A DNA stretch of 16,251 nt from Candidatus Coatesiibacteriota bacterium. GTDB taxonomy: Bacteria; JAFGND01. Of this stretch, positions 1-7,482 are shown one piece after another. A program made the position numbers and the translations under genes. Location of the stretch: NCBI GenBank assembly GCA_016927185.1, contig JAFGND010000100.1:1-16251 (forward strand). The letters are read 5' to 3'. Within the stretch, counting starts at the first letter, position 1; the number at the start of each line of letters is the position of its first letter. Under the pieces are notes generated by a model. That model was given only the letters and a program-made list of their open reading frames with translations. It did no database searches and was not told where the DNA came from.

Positions 1-953
1 ATATGCTTGTGCACCATCTTTTGTAACGCAATAGAAATAATAGGAAGTATCCCCGAAATATATTCTTCCCTGGGAATCTATTGCTACAGGAACAGTAGGT
101 TGGTTTGTGGTCTCATAAGTCCATAAACTGTCACCATTTGCTGGATTGAATGCATGAATATTATGTTTGTTGGTGCTGTTGTTCCAGGCCGCTGAATACA
201 TCTGGCTATTGGCTTCATCAAGGCATAATCCCCATACATAAGCCCAGCTCATTGTTTTATGCCACAATTCTGTTCCATTCCTGTCCCAGCAATAATAAGT
301 CTTGCTTGAGTAGTTTGTTATATATGAACGAGCTTGTGCATCAACAACAACATCACAATAAGCATATGTTCCTGAATCATATTTGTACCATTTATAACTC
401 GGTTCATTTACCCTGTGAGCATAAAGCCTGCTTCCTGATTGATCAGTAACTACATAAATGGTTGAGCTTCCATCATATCCGGGGCCGTAATTGATTCTTC
501 CGCTAAGCTGGCTTCTCCATTGGAGATTTCCATCAAAGAACAATGAGTACAGGTATCCTCCAGTATCACCAAAATATATCTTGCCATAGTCATCTATGAC
601 AGCAGATTTTCCTATTGGATTCTGTGCCCTGAATCTCCAAACTAATTTACCAGTAGCTGTAAGGCAATAAAGATAGCCTGATGAGGTTCCGAAGAATATT
701 CTCTGATTATGATCCTCAACAGCAGGTCCTGATATTGTGGAACCAGCATTATATGTCCATTGTATTTTGATCCCACTCATACTGGCAGCAATAGCGGTTC
801 TGCTAGTTCTAGCCATGTTGCATCCAAAAGCAGGCCATGCACCTGTATTCTGGGCATCACAATCTCCACCCCTCAATCTTAATGATGTGTCTGCATAAAT
901 AAAACTGATGCTCAAAAACAATATAAGCAGAATAAAAGTCATACATCTAAACA
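1..953 (-). CDS. Exported PQQ-type beta-propeller protein, 3' end off the window
   Basis: Reading leftward from an ATG at 953 the frame stays open to base 1, giving about 317 residues with the C-terminus missing. Residues 1-21 (MFRCMTFILLILFLSISFIYA) form a Sec signal peptide with a likely cut after Ala21. Then come a motif of the type W-P-x-F-G-x-N-x-x-R-T, usual at the start of PQQ/BamB-like propeller proteins, and blades of the form 'G-P-A-V ... I-F-F-G-T-S-S-G-Y-L-Y-C-L' and 'I-Y-F-G-D-T-G-G-Y-L-Y-S-L'. The start has a good ribosome site (GGAG about 7 bases upstream). The protein probably acts in the periplasm or at the outer surface as a scaffold or binding protein. No PQQ-dependent dehydrogenase residues were identified, so an enzyme role is not claimed. 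It is divergent from the AAA ATPase gene. Family call fairly sure; function unknown. Confidence 0.85.
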
Positions 954-1117
954 TACATTTCTCCTTTCCTAAAGATTTGATATCGTAGAAATAAATTGCA
1001 AACATAAATGTCAAGCAAATAATGATATCTGGCAAGAAAAAGATACTTCTTGACAAAGGAGACTATACTATATATGCTAACTTTTAAAGGATAGGAATTG
1101 AATAAAAAGGATGGTAT
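954..1117. promoter_or_regulatory. Divergent intergenic region between propeller and AAA ATPase genes
   Basis: These 164 bases separate two genes pointing away from each other, so both promoters should lie here. On the plus strand a good TTGACA is seen at 1050-1055 (listed separately). On the minus strand TTGACA occurs at 1014-1009, but the hexamer 17 bases further on (TTTCTA) is a poor -10, so the minus promoter is uncertain. No other gene or clear hairpin was seen. Confidence 0.5.
1050..1078 (+). promoter_or_regulatory. Likely sigma-70 promoter for AAA ATPase/methyltransferase unit
   Basis: A perfect -35 box TTGACA (1050-1055) is followed after 17 bases by TATGCT (1073-1078), which matches the -10 consensus at four of six positions. 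Transcription would begin near 1085, leaving a leader of about 33 bases before the ATG at 1118. A better-looking TATACT at 1064-1069 sits only 8 bases from the -35 and cannot be its partner. Confidence 0.5.
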
Positions 1118-2860
1118 ATGACTAATTTCAAACTTCCGGAGTTTTCAAAAACAATAATTGAAAAATATAAATCATTCCAGAATAATCAATTTTTGTTATA
1201 TGGAAATATCAATGACATTTATCCTTACGAAGAGGATAATTATCTGCCGTTAAATGAATTTCTGGAAAAAGCATTGATACTTCCTGAATATAAGCAGGTT
1301 AAGAAAATCATCATAAATTATGACCTGGCAAAAGGCCTTGAAATTCCCTATCCAGAAGACAAGGAACTTTTACAAACAGAATTTTCACCTAATCTGCTTG
1401 ACCAGGCTGTAGTAAGAAGCATAAATAATCCATTAATCGCATTGAATTTTCTCGTTGAGGCAACCAAAAGAACATTTTATAGATTTGTTGAAAATGAGAA
1501 TCAGTCAAAAGCAGAGGTTGTCCCTTTGGCGATAATAATTAAATATGCAGATTCATTATTGCCTGAAGGTACATTTGACAGATTATCAGATACTGACAGG
1601 CAGAGAATTACTCTGTTTCTGGAATGGTTCAGCAGCAGAAAATTCTCACACAGTACTAATATAGTATTTCTGATAAGTGAAACGCTTTCATCAGTAAATT
1701 ATAAGATAAGGGATCTGCCTTACCTGGCTCCTATAATGGTCACTAGACCTAATTCAGAGATGCGCGAAAATTTTATAGAAAAAATGCAGAATGAATACAA
1801 TCTGGAATTAAACATGGAAATAAAGCAGGTATCTTTTTTTACTGCAGGCCTTTCTCTGGTGAATATTCAGCAAATATTTAATCAGGCATCATATTCAAAG
1901 ATACCGTTAACAGTAGATTCTATTTTCTCTAAAACCAAGGAAATAATTGAGAAAGAGCTTTCAGGACATGTAGAAATCCAGGATATTGACTATGGATTTG
2001 AAAAGGTTATTGGAGCTACAAAATTGAAAAACAAGCTAATTGAAATAAAAAAGTGCATAGACAGCGGAAACGTAGATCTTATGCCAACTGGTATACTTGT
2101 TCCAGGTCCTAATGGAGTAGGAAAGACTTTCATTTTCAAGGCATTCGCGAAAGAATGTGGCTGGATAACTGTTGTCTTGAAAAATATAAGGGGAGCATAT
2201 GTTGGTGAAACAGAATCAAGATGGGAGATGATAAGGAATGTTCTGGAAAGTATGGGCAAGGTTCTTGTATTTTATGACGAAGCAGACACTCAACTAGGAG
2301 GTAGAGGACCTTATACCCATGATGTGGATAAGAGATTGTTCGGCTCAATCATGTCAATGATGAGTGCGAATAAGAACAGGGGAAGAATTATCTGGATAAT
2401 AATAACTGCAAGACCTGATAAACTGGAACCTGACATAAAAAGATCAGGAAGGGCAGGGGAGCATCTTGCAGTATTTGATCCAGAAGATGATGAAAAAGAT
2501 GATTTCCTGGAATGGATTCTCAAGAAGGTTGGGATAGAATGGAATACTCTCTCTGATGAAGAAAAAAAAGGATTTCTTGAAAAAACTAATTCATACAGTG
2601 CTGCAGATTATGAAGAGTTGCTCCATCACTGTCAGAGAAGAAAATTCATATGTGGCGAATTTGGTCTGGATGAACTTTTCAAGGAAGTCAGTAATTTCAT
2701 CCCAACAGATATTTCTCTTCAAAGGGAGCTTCAGCAGCTGGTTGCTCTTGTAGAATGTACTACTGCAGATCTTATCCCATCCAAATTCAAAGATCTCTCC
2801 AAGGCAGATGCTTTTGAGAGGATAAGGGAGATAAAAAATATACTGAGAGAGGATATATAG
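1118..2860 (+). CDS. AAA-family ATPase with degenerate N-terminal domain (Ycf46-like plan)
   Basis: 580 residues. The C-terminal half is a clear AAA module: Walker A GPNGVGKT (330-337), Walker B VLVFYDEAD (382-390), the stretch ITARPD (429-434) where AAA proteins usually have TNRPD, and arginines R442 and R445 in RSGR, the arginine-finger region. The N-terminal ~290 residues have no Walker A but keep ATPase-like features: an AIIIKYADSLLP strand resembling a decayed Walker B, and a later NIVFLISETL strand followed by a helix that reads like Ycf46 proteins. No membrane segment or signal peptide is visible, so it is probably cytoplasmic. The Asn usual at sensor 1 is replaced by Ala431, which may lower or alter hydrolysis. 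The ATG is preceded by AAAGGA at a normal distance. The methyltransferase follows after 1 base. Substrate unknown. Confidence 0.88.
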   Translation: MTNFKLPEFSKTIIEKYKSFQNNQFLLYGNINDIYPYEEDNYLPLNEFLEKALILPEYKQVKKIIINYDLAKGLEIPYPEDKELLQTEFSPNLLDQAVVRSINNPLIALNFLVEATKRTFYRFVENENQSKAEVVPLAIIIKYADSLLPEGTFDRLSDTDRQRITLFLEWFSSRKFSHSTNIVFLISETLSSVNYKIRDLPYLAPIMVTRPNSEMRENFIEKMQNEYNLELNMEIKQVSFFTAGLSLVNIQQIFNQASYSKIPLTVDSIFSKTKEIIEKELSGHVEIQDIDYGFEKVIGATKLKNKLIEIKKCIDSGNVDLMPTGILVPGPNGVGKTFIFKAFAKECGWITVVLKNIRGAYVGETESRWEMIRNVLESMGKVLVFYDEADTQLGGRGPYTHDVDKRLFGSIMSMMSANKNRGRIIWIIITARPDKLEPDIKRSGRAGEHLAVFDPEDDEKDDFLEWILKKVGIEWNTLSDEEKKGFLEKTNSYSAADYEELLHHCQRRKFICGEFGLDELFKEVSNFIPTDISLQRELQQLVALVECTTADLIPSKFKDLSKADAFERIREIKNILREDI

Positions 2861-2864
2861 ATTG
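2847..2864 (+). promoter_or_regulatory. Ribosome site fixing a TTG start for the methyltransferase
   Basis: GAGAGGA at 2847-2853 lies inside the end of the ATPase gene and stands 8 bases before TTG at 2862. The ATPase stop (2858-2860) and the TTG are separated by one base. No ATG gives a full-length product, and the encoded N-terminus (E-D-N-H-W-W-F-K-A-R-R) is conserved in this type of methyltransferase, so the TTG start is well supported. Confidence 0.6.
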
Positions 2865-3623
2865 GAAAAAGAGCAATTCGAAGCTTTCGATGAGTTCGAG
2901 GATAATCACTGGTGGTTCAAAGCAAGACGAAAAATCATAACAGATATAATTGATGAAATCACAGAAAGGAATCCTGAGGTTTTCATATTTGAAATTGGAA
3001 TGGGAACAGGTGGAACCCTGAGGGATTTATCCAGATTTTATAAGGTTGCAGGCAGTGATATCTCACCAGATGCAGTTGAGAAAGCGAAAAAGAGAGTTCC
3101 TGAAGCGAAAATAATACTTGGCAGAGCTCCTGATGACATTGTTGAATTCATAGAGAGAACCGATGTATTATTGCTTCTGGATGTACTTGAACATGTTGAA
3201 AAAGACAAGGAATGGTTTGACAGTATTTTTACAAAACTCAAGCAGAATGCTTATTTAATATTAACTGTTCCAGCGAGAAGGGATTTATGGTCTCCGCATG
3301 ATGTGTCAAACAAGCATTACAGAAGATATGAAAAAAAAGAATTCAGGGATCTCTTTAGTAATCTTGATATAGAAGTACTTCTTTTTAGTTTTTTCAACAC
3401 AAAACTGTATCCATTGATAAAACTTATCAGAATTATAACTAATATGAAGGGTTCATCATCAGGACATGGGGGAATGGATTTATTCATGCCACCAGCATTC
3501 CTGAACAATCTCTTTTACAATATTTTCAAAAGCGAAAAAAAGACTCTGTTTGAAGCTATGCTTAATGCACAAAAACCTTACTCTAACGGGACTAGCTTGA
3601 TTGCAGTAATAAAAAAGAAATAA
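2862..3623 (+). CDS. Class I SAM-dependent methyltransferase
   Basis: 253 residues from a TTG start. The SAM-binding motif I is FEIGMGTGG (43-51). An acidic residue after the second strand, D66 in GSDIS, would contact the ribose of SAM. The post-I motif LLLLDVLEHV (103-112) is typical of the type 11/12 methyltransferase families. The leading HWWFKARR (16-23) and NKHYRRYEKKEF (150-161) are often seen in methyltransferases found near sugar or lipid modification genes, but they do not fix a substrate. There is no signal peptide; cytoplasmic. It is translationally coupled to the AAA ATPase upstream, which suggests the two act together or at least are made together. The downstream stop TAA (3621-3623) directly abuts the stop of argS on the other strand. 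Confidence 0.88.
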   Translation: MEKEQFEAFDEFEDNHWWFKARRKIITDIIDEITERNPEVFIFEIGMGTGGTLRDLSRFYKVAGSDISPDAVEKAKKRVPEAKIILGRAPDDIVEFIERTDVLLLLDVLEHVEKDKEWFDSIFTKLKQNAYLILTVPARRDLWSPHDVSNKHYRRYEKKEFRDLFSNLDIEVLLFSFFNTKLYPLIKLIRIITNMKGSSSGHGGMDLFMPPAFLNNLFYNIFKSEKKTLFEAMLNAQKPYSNGTSLIAVIKKK

Positions 3624-5357
3624 TTACATCTCTTCTGGTGGATCTATTCCAAGCAGGTTTAAACCCGTTTTCAAGATTTCGGAAACTGCTTTAATCAATT
3701 GCAATCTAGCTGCTGCTAAACCTCTGTCTGCCTTGAGAACAGAACAATTATGATAGAATTTGGAAAAATCTTTTGATAGTTTCAGAAGATATTTGCATAA
3801 TTCATCTATGCAATAGTCATTTGCAACGTGTTCTATAATATCAGGAAATTCCTGTATATCCATAATTACATATTTTTCTTCAGACATTGTGAGAAGATGG
3901 CTGTTATCAAAGTCTGGTTCAATTTCCATTCCTGATTTTTCAGATTTTCTCAGGATGGATTGTATTCTTGCGAATGCATAAAGAATGTAGGGACCAGTGT
4001 CACCTTCGAATGAAAGCCAGTCCTCCATCCTGAATTCTATATTTTTCTTCACATCCTGATCAAGCATACCGAATTTTATGGCAGCAACAATTATTTTTCT
4101 TGATGTTACTTTCTTCTTCTCATCACTCCAGTCTTTCTTTGAATCAAGATAACTTTCGTAAATATATTCATTCATGGATTTCTTAAGATCTGAGAAAAGG
4201 ACTACATTACCTGTTCTGGAACTCATTTTCCCTTCAGGTAATGATACCATCCCGTATGCAAGATGATAGCATTTATCAGCCTGCTTGAATCCCATTTTTT
4301 TCAAGATGGAGAAGATCTGCTTGAAATGAAGTGATTGAGCATCCCCTACAACATATATTGATCTATCAATATGGAATTCTTCGAATTTCCGCTTAGCCAG
4401 GGCAAGATCCTTTGTTGAATAAAGAGTTGTTCCATCGCTTTTCAATACAATTGCCAGGGGTAAATCCTCTAATTCACAAATAACAGCCCCATCAGAATAC
4501 TTGAAAATTCTTTTATTCAGGAATTCTTCAACTATCACTTTTCCAGGTTCCTCTTCCTCGCTTTCATAAAACCAGACATCAAAATGAATATCAAGCCATT
4601 TATAGATACTCTTGAAATACTCAATAGACCATTCCCTGGTCTCATTCCATAAGCATATCCAGTATGGGTCCTTATTTTCAAGAAGCTTCTGAACCTTACT
4701 TACATTGTTCTTTTCGGTGGGATTCTCTTCAAGATACTTTTTCGCTTCTGTATATACTATTCCAAGCCATTCACCTTTTTCAGAGTTATTGGTATTTTCC
4801 ATTTTGCTTTTTTCATAATGCCAGAGACAAGCTGCAATATGAGCTCCACTATCACCAAGATAGTTGGCAGAAATAGTCTCGTAACCTGTATGCCTGAGTA
4901 TCCTAATCAAGGAATCTCCAACAGCCATATTTCTTATATGACCAATGTGTATTCCTTTATGAGTATTTGGCTGAGAGAATTCAACCATTATTTTGTCTTG
5001 CTTCTTTTCAAAAGGTTTTGTCAGTGATCCTTTTTTTGAACAAATCAGAACTGCTTTTGAAAGATTCTTTTCATTCAGGAAAAAATTAAGATAAGGACCA
5101 GTTTGTTCAACTTTCTTAAAGATATCATCCTCAGAGAATATCATTTTCATTGACAATTCATTTGCTATCATCTGGGGAGATTTCTTTAATTCTCTGGCTA
5201 ACAAAAAACAGGAAAATGCCATGTCTCCCATTTCAGGTTTGGGGGGCAGGCTTATCTGTTTATTGATTGTAACTTCTTCAATATCCAGATTGAATATCCA
5301 TTTTATATTATCTTTAAGCAGATTTCTTAAACTCGTATAAATGATGCTTCTCTGCAT
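3624..5357 (-). CDS. argS: Arginyl-tRNA synthetase
   Basis: 577 residues, close to the usual length for the family. It charges tRNA-Arg with arginine using ATP in the cytoplasm. The N-terminal tRNA-binding domain includes GDMAFSCFLLAR (44-55). The class I signature is HIGH (137-140), preceded by SQPN (128-131), as in other ArgRS proteins. The second signature is KMSSR (377-381), inside PEGKMSSRTG. SDGTTLYSTKDLA (307-319) is a further family block. The C-terminal DALR-type anticodon-binding domain contains GPYILYAFARI. The ATG at 5357 follows AGGACGG at a proper distance. It stands alone on its strand between a convergent methyltransferase and a divergent gmd operon. No defect was seen, so it should be functional. 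Confidence 0.97.
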   Translation of the reverse strand: MQRSIIYTSLRNLLKDNIKWIFNLDIEEVTINKQISLPPKPEMGDMAFSCFLLARELKKSPQMIANELSMKMIFSEDDIFKKVEQTGPYLNFFLNEKNLSKAVLICSKKGSLTKPFEKKQDKIMVEFSQPNTHKGIHIGHIRNMAVGDSLIRILRHTGYETISANYLGDSGAHIAACLWHYEKSKMENTNNSEKGEWLGIVYTEAKKYLEENPTEKNNVSKVQKLLENKDPYWICLWNETREWSIEYFKSIYKWLDIHFDVWFYESEEEEPGKVIVEEFLNKRIFKYSDGAVICELEDLPLAIVLKSDGTTLYSTKDLALAKRKFEEFHIDRSIYVVGDAQSLHFKQIFSILKKMGFKQADKCYHLAYGMVSLPEGKMSSRTGNVVLFSDLKKSMNEYIYESYLDSKKDWSDEKKKVTSRKIIVAAIKFGMLDQDVKKNIEFRMEDWLSFEGDTGPYILYAFARIQSILRKSEKSGMEIEPDFDNSHLLTMSEEKYVIMDIQEFPDIIEHVANDYCIDELCKYLLKLSKDFSKFYHNCSVLKADRGLAAARLQLIKAVSEILKTGLNLLGIDPPEEM

Positions 5358-5480
5358 AACCGTCCTTTGTTTAAAGTAAGCTATTTCTATAAAGTGCTTA
5401 GATAACTGAAGTTTATTCTTGACTTAAAATGTCAATAGACGTGTTAATCTATTGCATTTGTTGACGAAAATGGAGACCTA
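5358..5480. promoter_or_regulatory. Divergent intergenic region argS / gmd
   Basis: These 123 bases hold the start signals for argS (leftward) and the gmd operon (rightward). A short inverted repeat TTGAC-(7)-GTCAA at 5419-5435 gives a -35-like hexamer on each strand: TTGACT rightward and TTGACA leftward. No convincing -10 partner for the leftward box was found, so the argS promoter is not placed. Nothing else was seen here. Confidence 0.45.
5419..5448 (+). promoter_or_regulatory. Possible promoter of the gmd-fcl-radical SAM operon
   Basis: TTGACT (5419-5424) matches the -35 consensus at five of six positions. GTTAAT (5443-5448), 18 bases later, matches the -10 at four of six. The start of transcription would be near 5455, about 25 bases before the gmd ATG at 5481. 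The -35 lies in one arm of the inverted repeat TTGAC-(7)-GTCAA, so a regulator binding there could affect both argS and gmd. Match quality is moderate only. Confidence 0.35.
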
Positions 5481-6518
5481 ATGAAAAAGGCACTAATTAC
5501 AGGAATAACTGGACAAGATGGATCATATCTGACTGAATTGCTTATAGAGAAAGGTTATGAAGTGCATGGTATAGTGAGAAGGATATCAACCTTCAACACA
5601 AAGAGAATAGACTATCTTTTTCACTCAAGACATTATAACAAGAAATTCTTTACTCATTATGGTGATTTAACTGATCCAAACAGTATTAACAGGCTTGTCC
5701 TTGAAATCAAACCGGATGAGATTTACAATCTGGCTGCACAAAGTCACGTAAAAGTATCCTTTGAAATTCCTAATTATACATCACAAGTTGATGCACTTGG
5801 TTCCTTGTATGTTCTCGAGGCTGTAAGGAATTGTTGCCCTGAATGCAAAGTTTATCAGGCATCAACTTCAGAGATGTTTGGGGGAATAAAAGGGGAAATC
5901 CCGAAAGAAGGTTACGATGAGAATATTCCTTTTCATCCTCGAAGTCCTTATGGAGTATCAAAATTATTCGGATACTGGATAACAAGGAATTACAGGGAAG
6001 CTTATGATATCTTCGGTTCAAATGGAATTCTTTTCAATCACGAAAGTCCGAGAAGGGGAGAGACTTTTGTAACAAGAAAGATAACAAAATGGTGCGGTGA
6101 TTATCTTGCAAATCCTTGGGAAACACCTCCTCTCCAGCTAGGTAACTTGAACGCTTATCGTGACTGGGGACATGCAAAGGACTTTGTAAGAGCTATGTGG
6201 ATGATCCTTCAAGCACCACAAGCTGATGATTGGGTTGTTTCCACTGGAGAAACCTATACAGTAAAGGATTTTGTAGAAAAATGCTTTGATTGGATGGGCA
6301 AGGAAATCCACTGGGAAGGAGAGGGTATTAATGAAGTTGGAATAGTGGATGACAAGAAAGTGGTATCAGTTAATCCAAAATATTTCAGACCGACTGAAGT
6401 TGATTTCCTGCTAGGGAACAGCAGAAAGATAAGGGAAGAACTGGGCTGGAAACCTGAATACTCATTCAAGAATCTTGTTGAAGATATGATGGAAAATGAT
6501 TCAAAAAACAGGGAATAA
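5481..6518 (+). CDS. gmd: GDP-mannose 4,6-dehydratase
   Basis: 345 residues, the normal length. It removes water from GDP-D-mannose to give GDP-4-keto-6-deoxymannose in the cytoplasm, the first step to GDP-L-fucose and related deoxysugars. It is an extended short-chain dehydrogenase. The nucleotide-binding loop is GITGQDG (8-14), followed by the family block RRISTFNT (33-40). Catalytic residues are in place: T129 and E131 in STSEMFG, then Y157 and K161 in SPYGVSK. NHESPRRGETFVTRK (186-200) is another strong family signature. The ribosome site GGAG lies 5 bases before the ATG. It opens an operon, with fcl starting 12 bases after its stop. Identification is firm. Confidence 0.97.
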   Translation: MKKALITGITGQDGSYLTELLIEKGYEVHGIVRRISTFNTKRIDYLFHSRHYNKKFFTHYGDLTDPNSINRLVLEIKPDEIYNLAAQSHVKVSFEIPNYTSQVDALGSLYVLEAVRNCCPECKVYQASTSEMFGGIKGEIPKEGYDENIPFHPRSPYGVSKLFGYWITRNYREAYDIFGSNGILFNHESPRRGETFVTRKITKWCGDYLANPWETPPLQLGNLNAYRDWGHAKDFVRAMWMILQAPQADDWVVSTGETYTVKDFVEKCFDWMGKEIHWEGEGINEVGIVDDKKVVSVNPKYFRPTEVDFLLGNSRKIREELGWKPEYSFKNLVEDMMENDSKNRE

Positions 6519-6530
6519 AAAGGAAAGAAA

Positions 6531-7472
6531 ATGGATAAGAAAAGCAGGATACTGATACTAGGGTCAACTGGAATGGTTGGCGGTTCTATTGTAAGACAAT
6601 TGAAAAAGCTGGAATATAGCAATTTGTTGCTACCTGATGAATTTATGCTTGATTTAACGAATCAGGAAAGTGTCATGAGGTATTTTAGGGAAAATGAACC
6701 CGAATATGTCTTTCTTGCAGCGGCAAAGGTGGGAGGAATTTATGCAAACTCCACTCAGCAGGCTGACTTCGGATATATAAACGGGATGATTGAGCTAAAT
6801 ATCATTTATGCAGCTTATAAATTCAAGGTAAAAAAGCTGTTGTTTTTAGGATCAAGCTGTATATATCCTAGAGATTGCCCCCAACCTATAAAAGAGGAAT
6901 ATCTCTTGACTGGTAAACTAGAACAAACTAATGAGATGTATGCACTTGCGAAAATACTTGGCTTGAAATTGTGCGAGGCATATAATCTGCAATACAAAAC
7001 AAATTTCATAAGCTGTATGCCAACTAATTTATATGGAATAAATGATAATTTTGATTTGCAGAATAGTCATGTCCTACCTGCATTGATAAGGAAATTTCAT
7101 GAAGCCAGAGCAGAAAACAAAAGCCAAGTTGAAGTCTGGGGTACCGGAAAACCAAGAAGGGAATTCCTGTTTGTTGATGATCTGGCTGATGCATGTGTAT
7201 TCCTTATGAACAATTATAATTCAAATGATACAATAAATGTTGGCTGCGGATTTGATGTTACAATCAAGGAGCTTGCCGAAACCATAAAGGATATAACAGG
7301 ATTTAGTGGCGATATTCACTGGAATATCGAAAAACCTGATGGAACTCCGAGAAAGATACTTGATGTTTCAAGGATCAATGAAATAGGTTGGAAAGCAAGA
7401 ACCGGTTTAAGAGAAGGTCTTGAAATAACATATAAATGGTTTATTGATAATCAAGATAAGATAAGGAAATAA
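6531..7472 (+). CDS. fcl: GDP-L-fucose synthase
   Basis: 313 residues, the usual size. It is the bifunctional NADPH-dependent 3,5-epimerase/4-reductase that turns the Gmd product into GDP-L-fucose. The NADP-binding loop is GSTGMVG (11-17). All catalytic positions known from the Escherichia coli enzyme are present: S109 and C110 in GSSCIYP, Y137 and K141 in YALAK, and H180 in NSHVLPALI. The ribosome site AAAGGAAAG precedes the ATG. Directly after gmd, it completes a GDP-fucose route, so the organism probably puts fucose or a derivative in a surface polysaccharide or glycoprotein. No glycosyltransferase lies in the window to show where it goes. Confidence 0.96.
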   Translation: MDKKSRILILGSTGMVGGSIVRQLKKLEYSNLLLPDEFMLDLTNQESVMRYFRENEPEYVFLAAAKVGGIYANSTQQADFGYINGMIELNIIYAAYKFKVKKLLFLGSSCIYPRDCPQPIKEEYLLTGKLEQTNEMYALAKILGLKLCEAYNLQYKTNFISCMPTNLYGINDNFDLQNSHVLPALIRKFHEARAENKSQVEVWGTGKPRREFLFVDDLADACVFLMNNYNSNDTINVGCGFDVTIKELAETIKDITGFSGDIHWNIEKPDGTPRKILDVSRINEIGWKARTGLREGLEITYKWFIDNQDKIRK

Positions 7473-7477
7473 GGAGG
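7471..7477 (+). promoter_or_regulatory. Strong ribosome binding site for the 240-aa membrane protein
   Basis: AAGGAGG begins within the fcl stop codon and ends 5 bases before the ATG at 7483. It is the closest match to the ideal Shine-Dalgarno that I noticed in the window, suggesting this protein is made in larger amount than its operon partners. It also fixes the start 70 residues before the membrane segment, arguing against a shorter conventional lipoprotein. Confidence 0.7.
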
Positions 7478-7482
7478 TTTAT

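Noticed and set aside
150-449. Open frame of about 99 codons on the plus strand
   Set aside because: It is antisense to the beta-propeller gene, with no ribosome site and a Cys/His-rich, family-less product.
1050-1069. TTGACA with TATACT as a promoter pair
   Set aside because: Only 8 bases separate them; the 17-base partner TATGCT at 1073-1078 was preferred.
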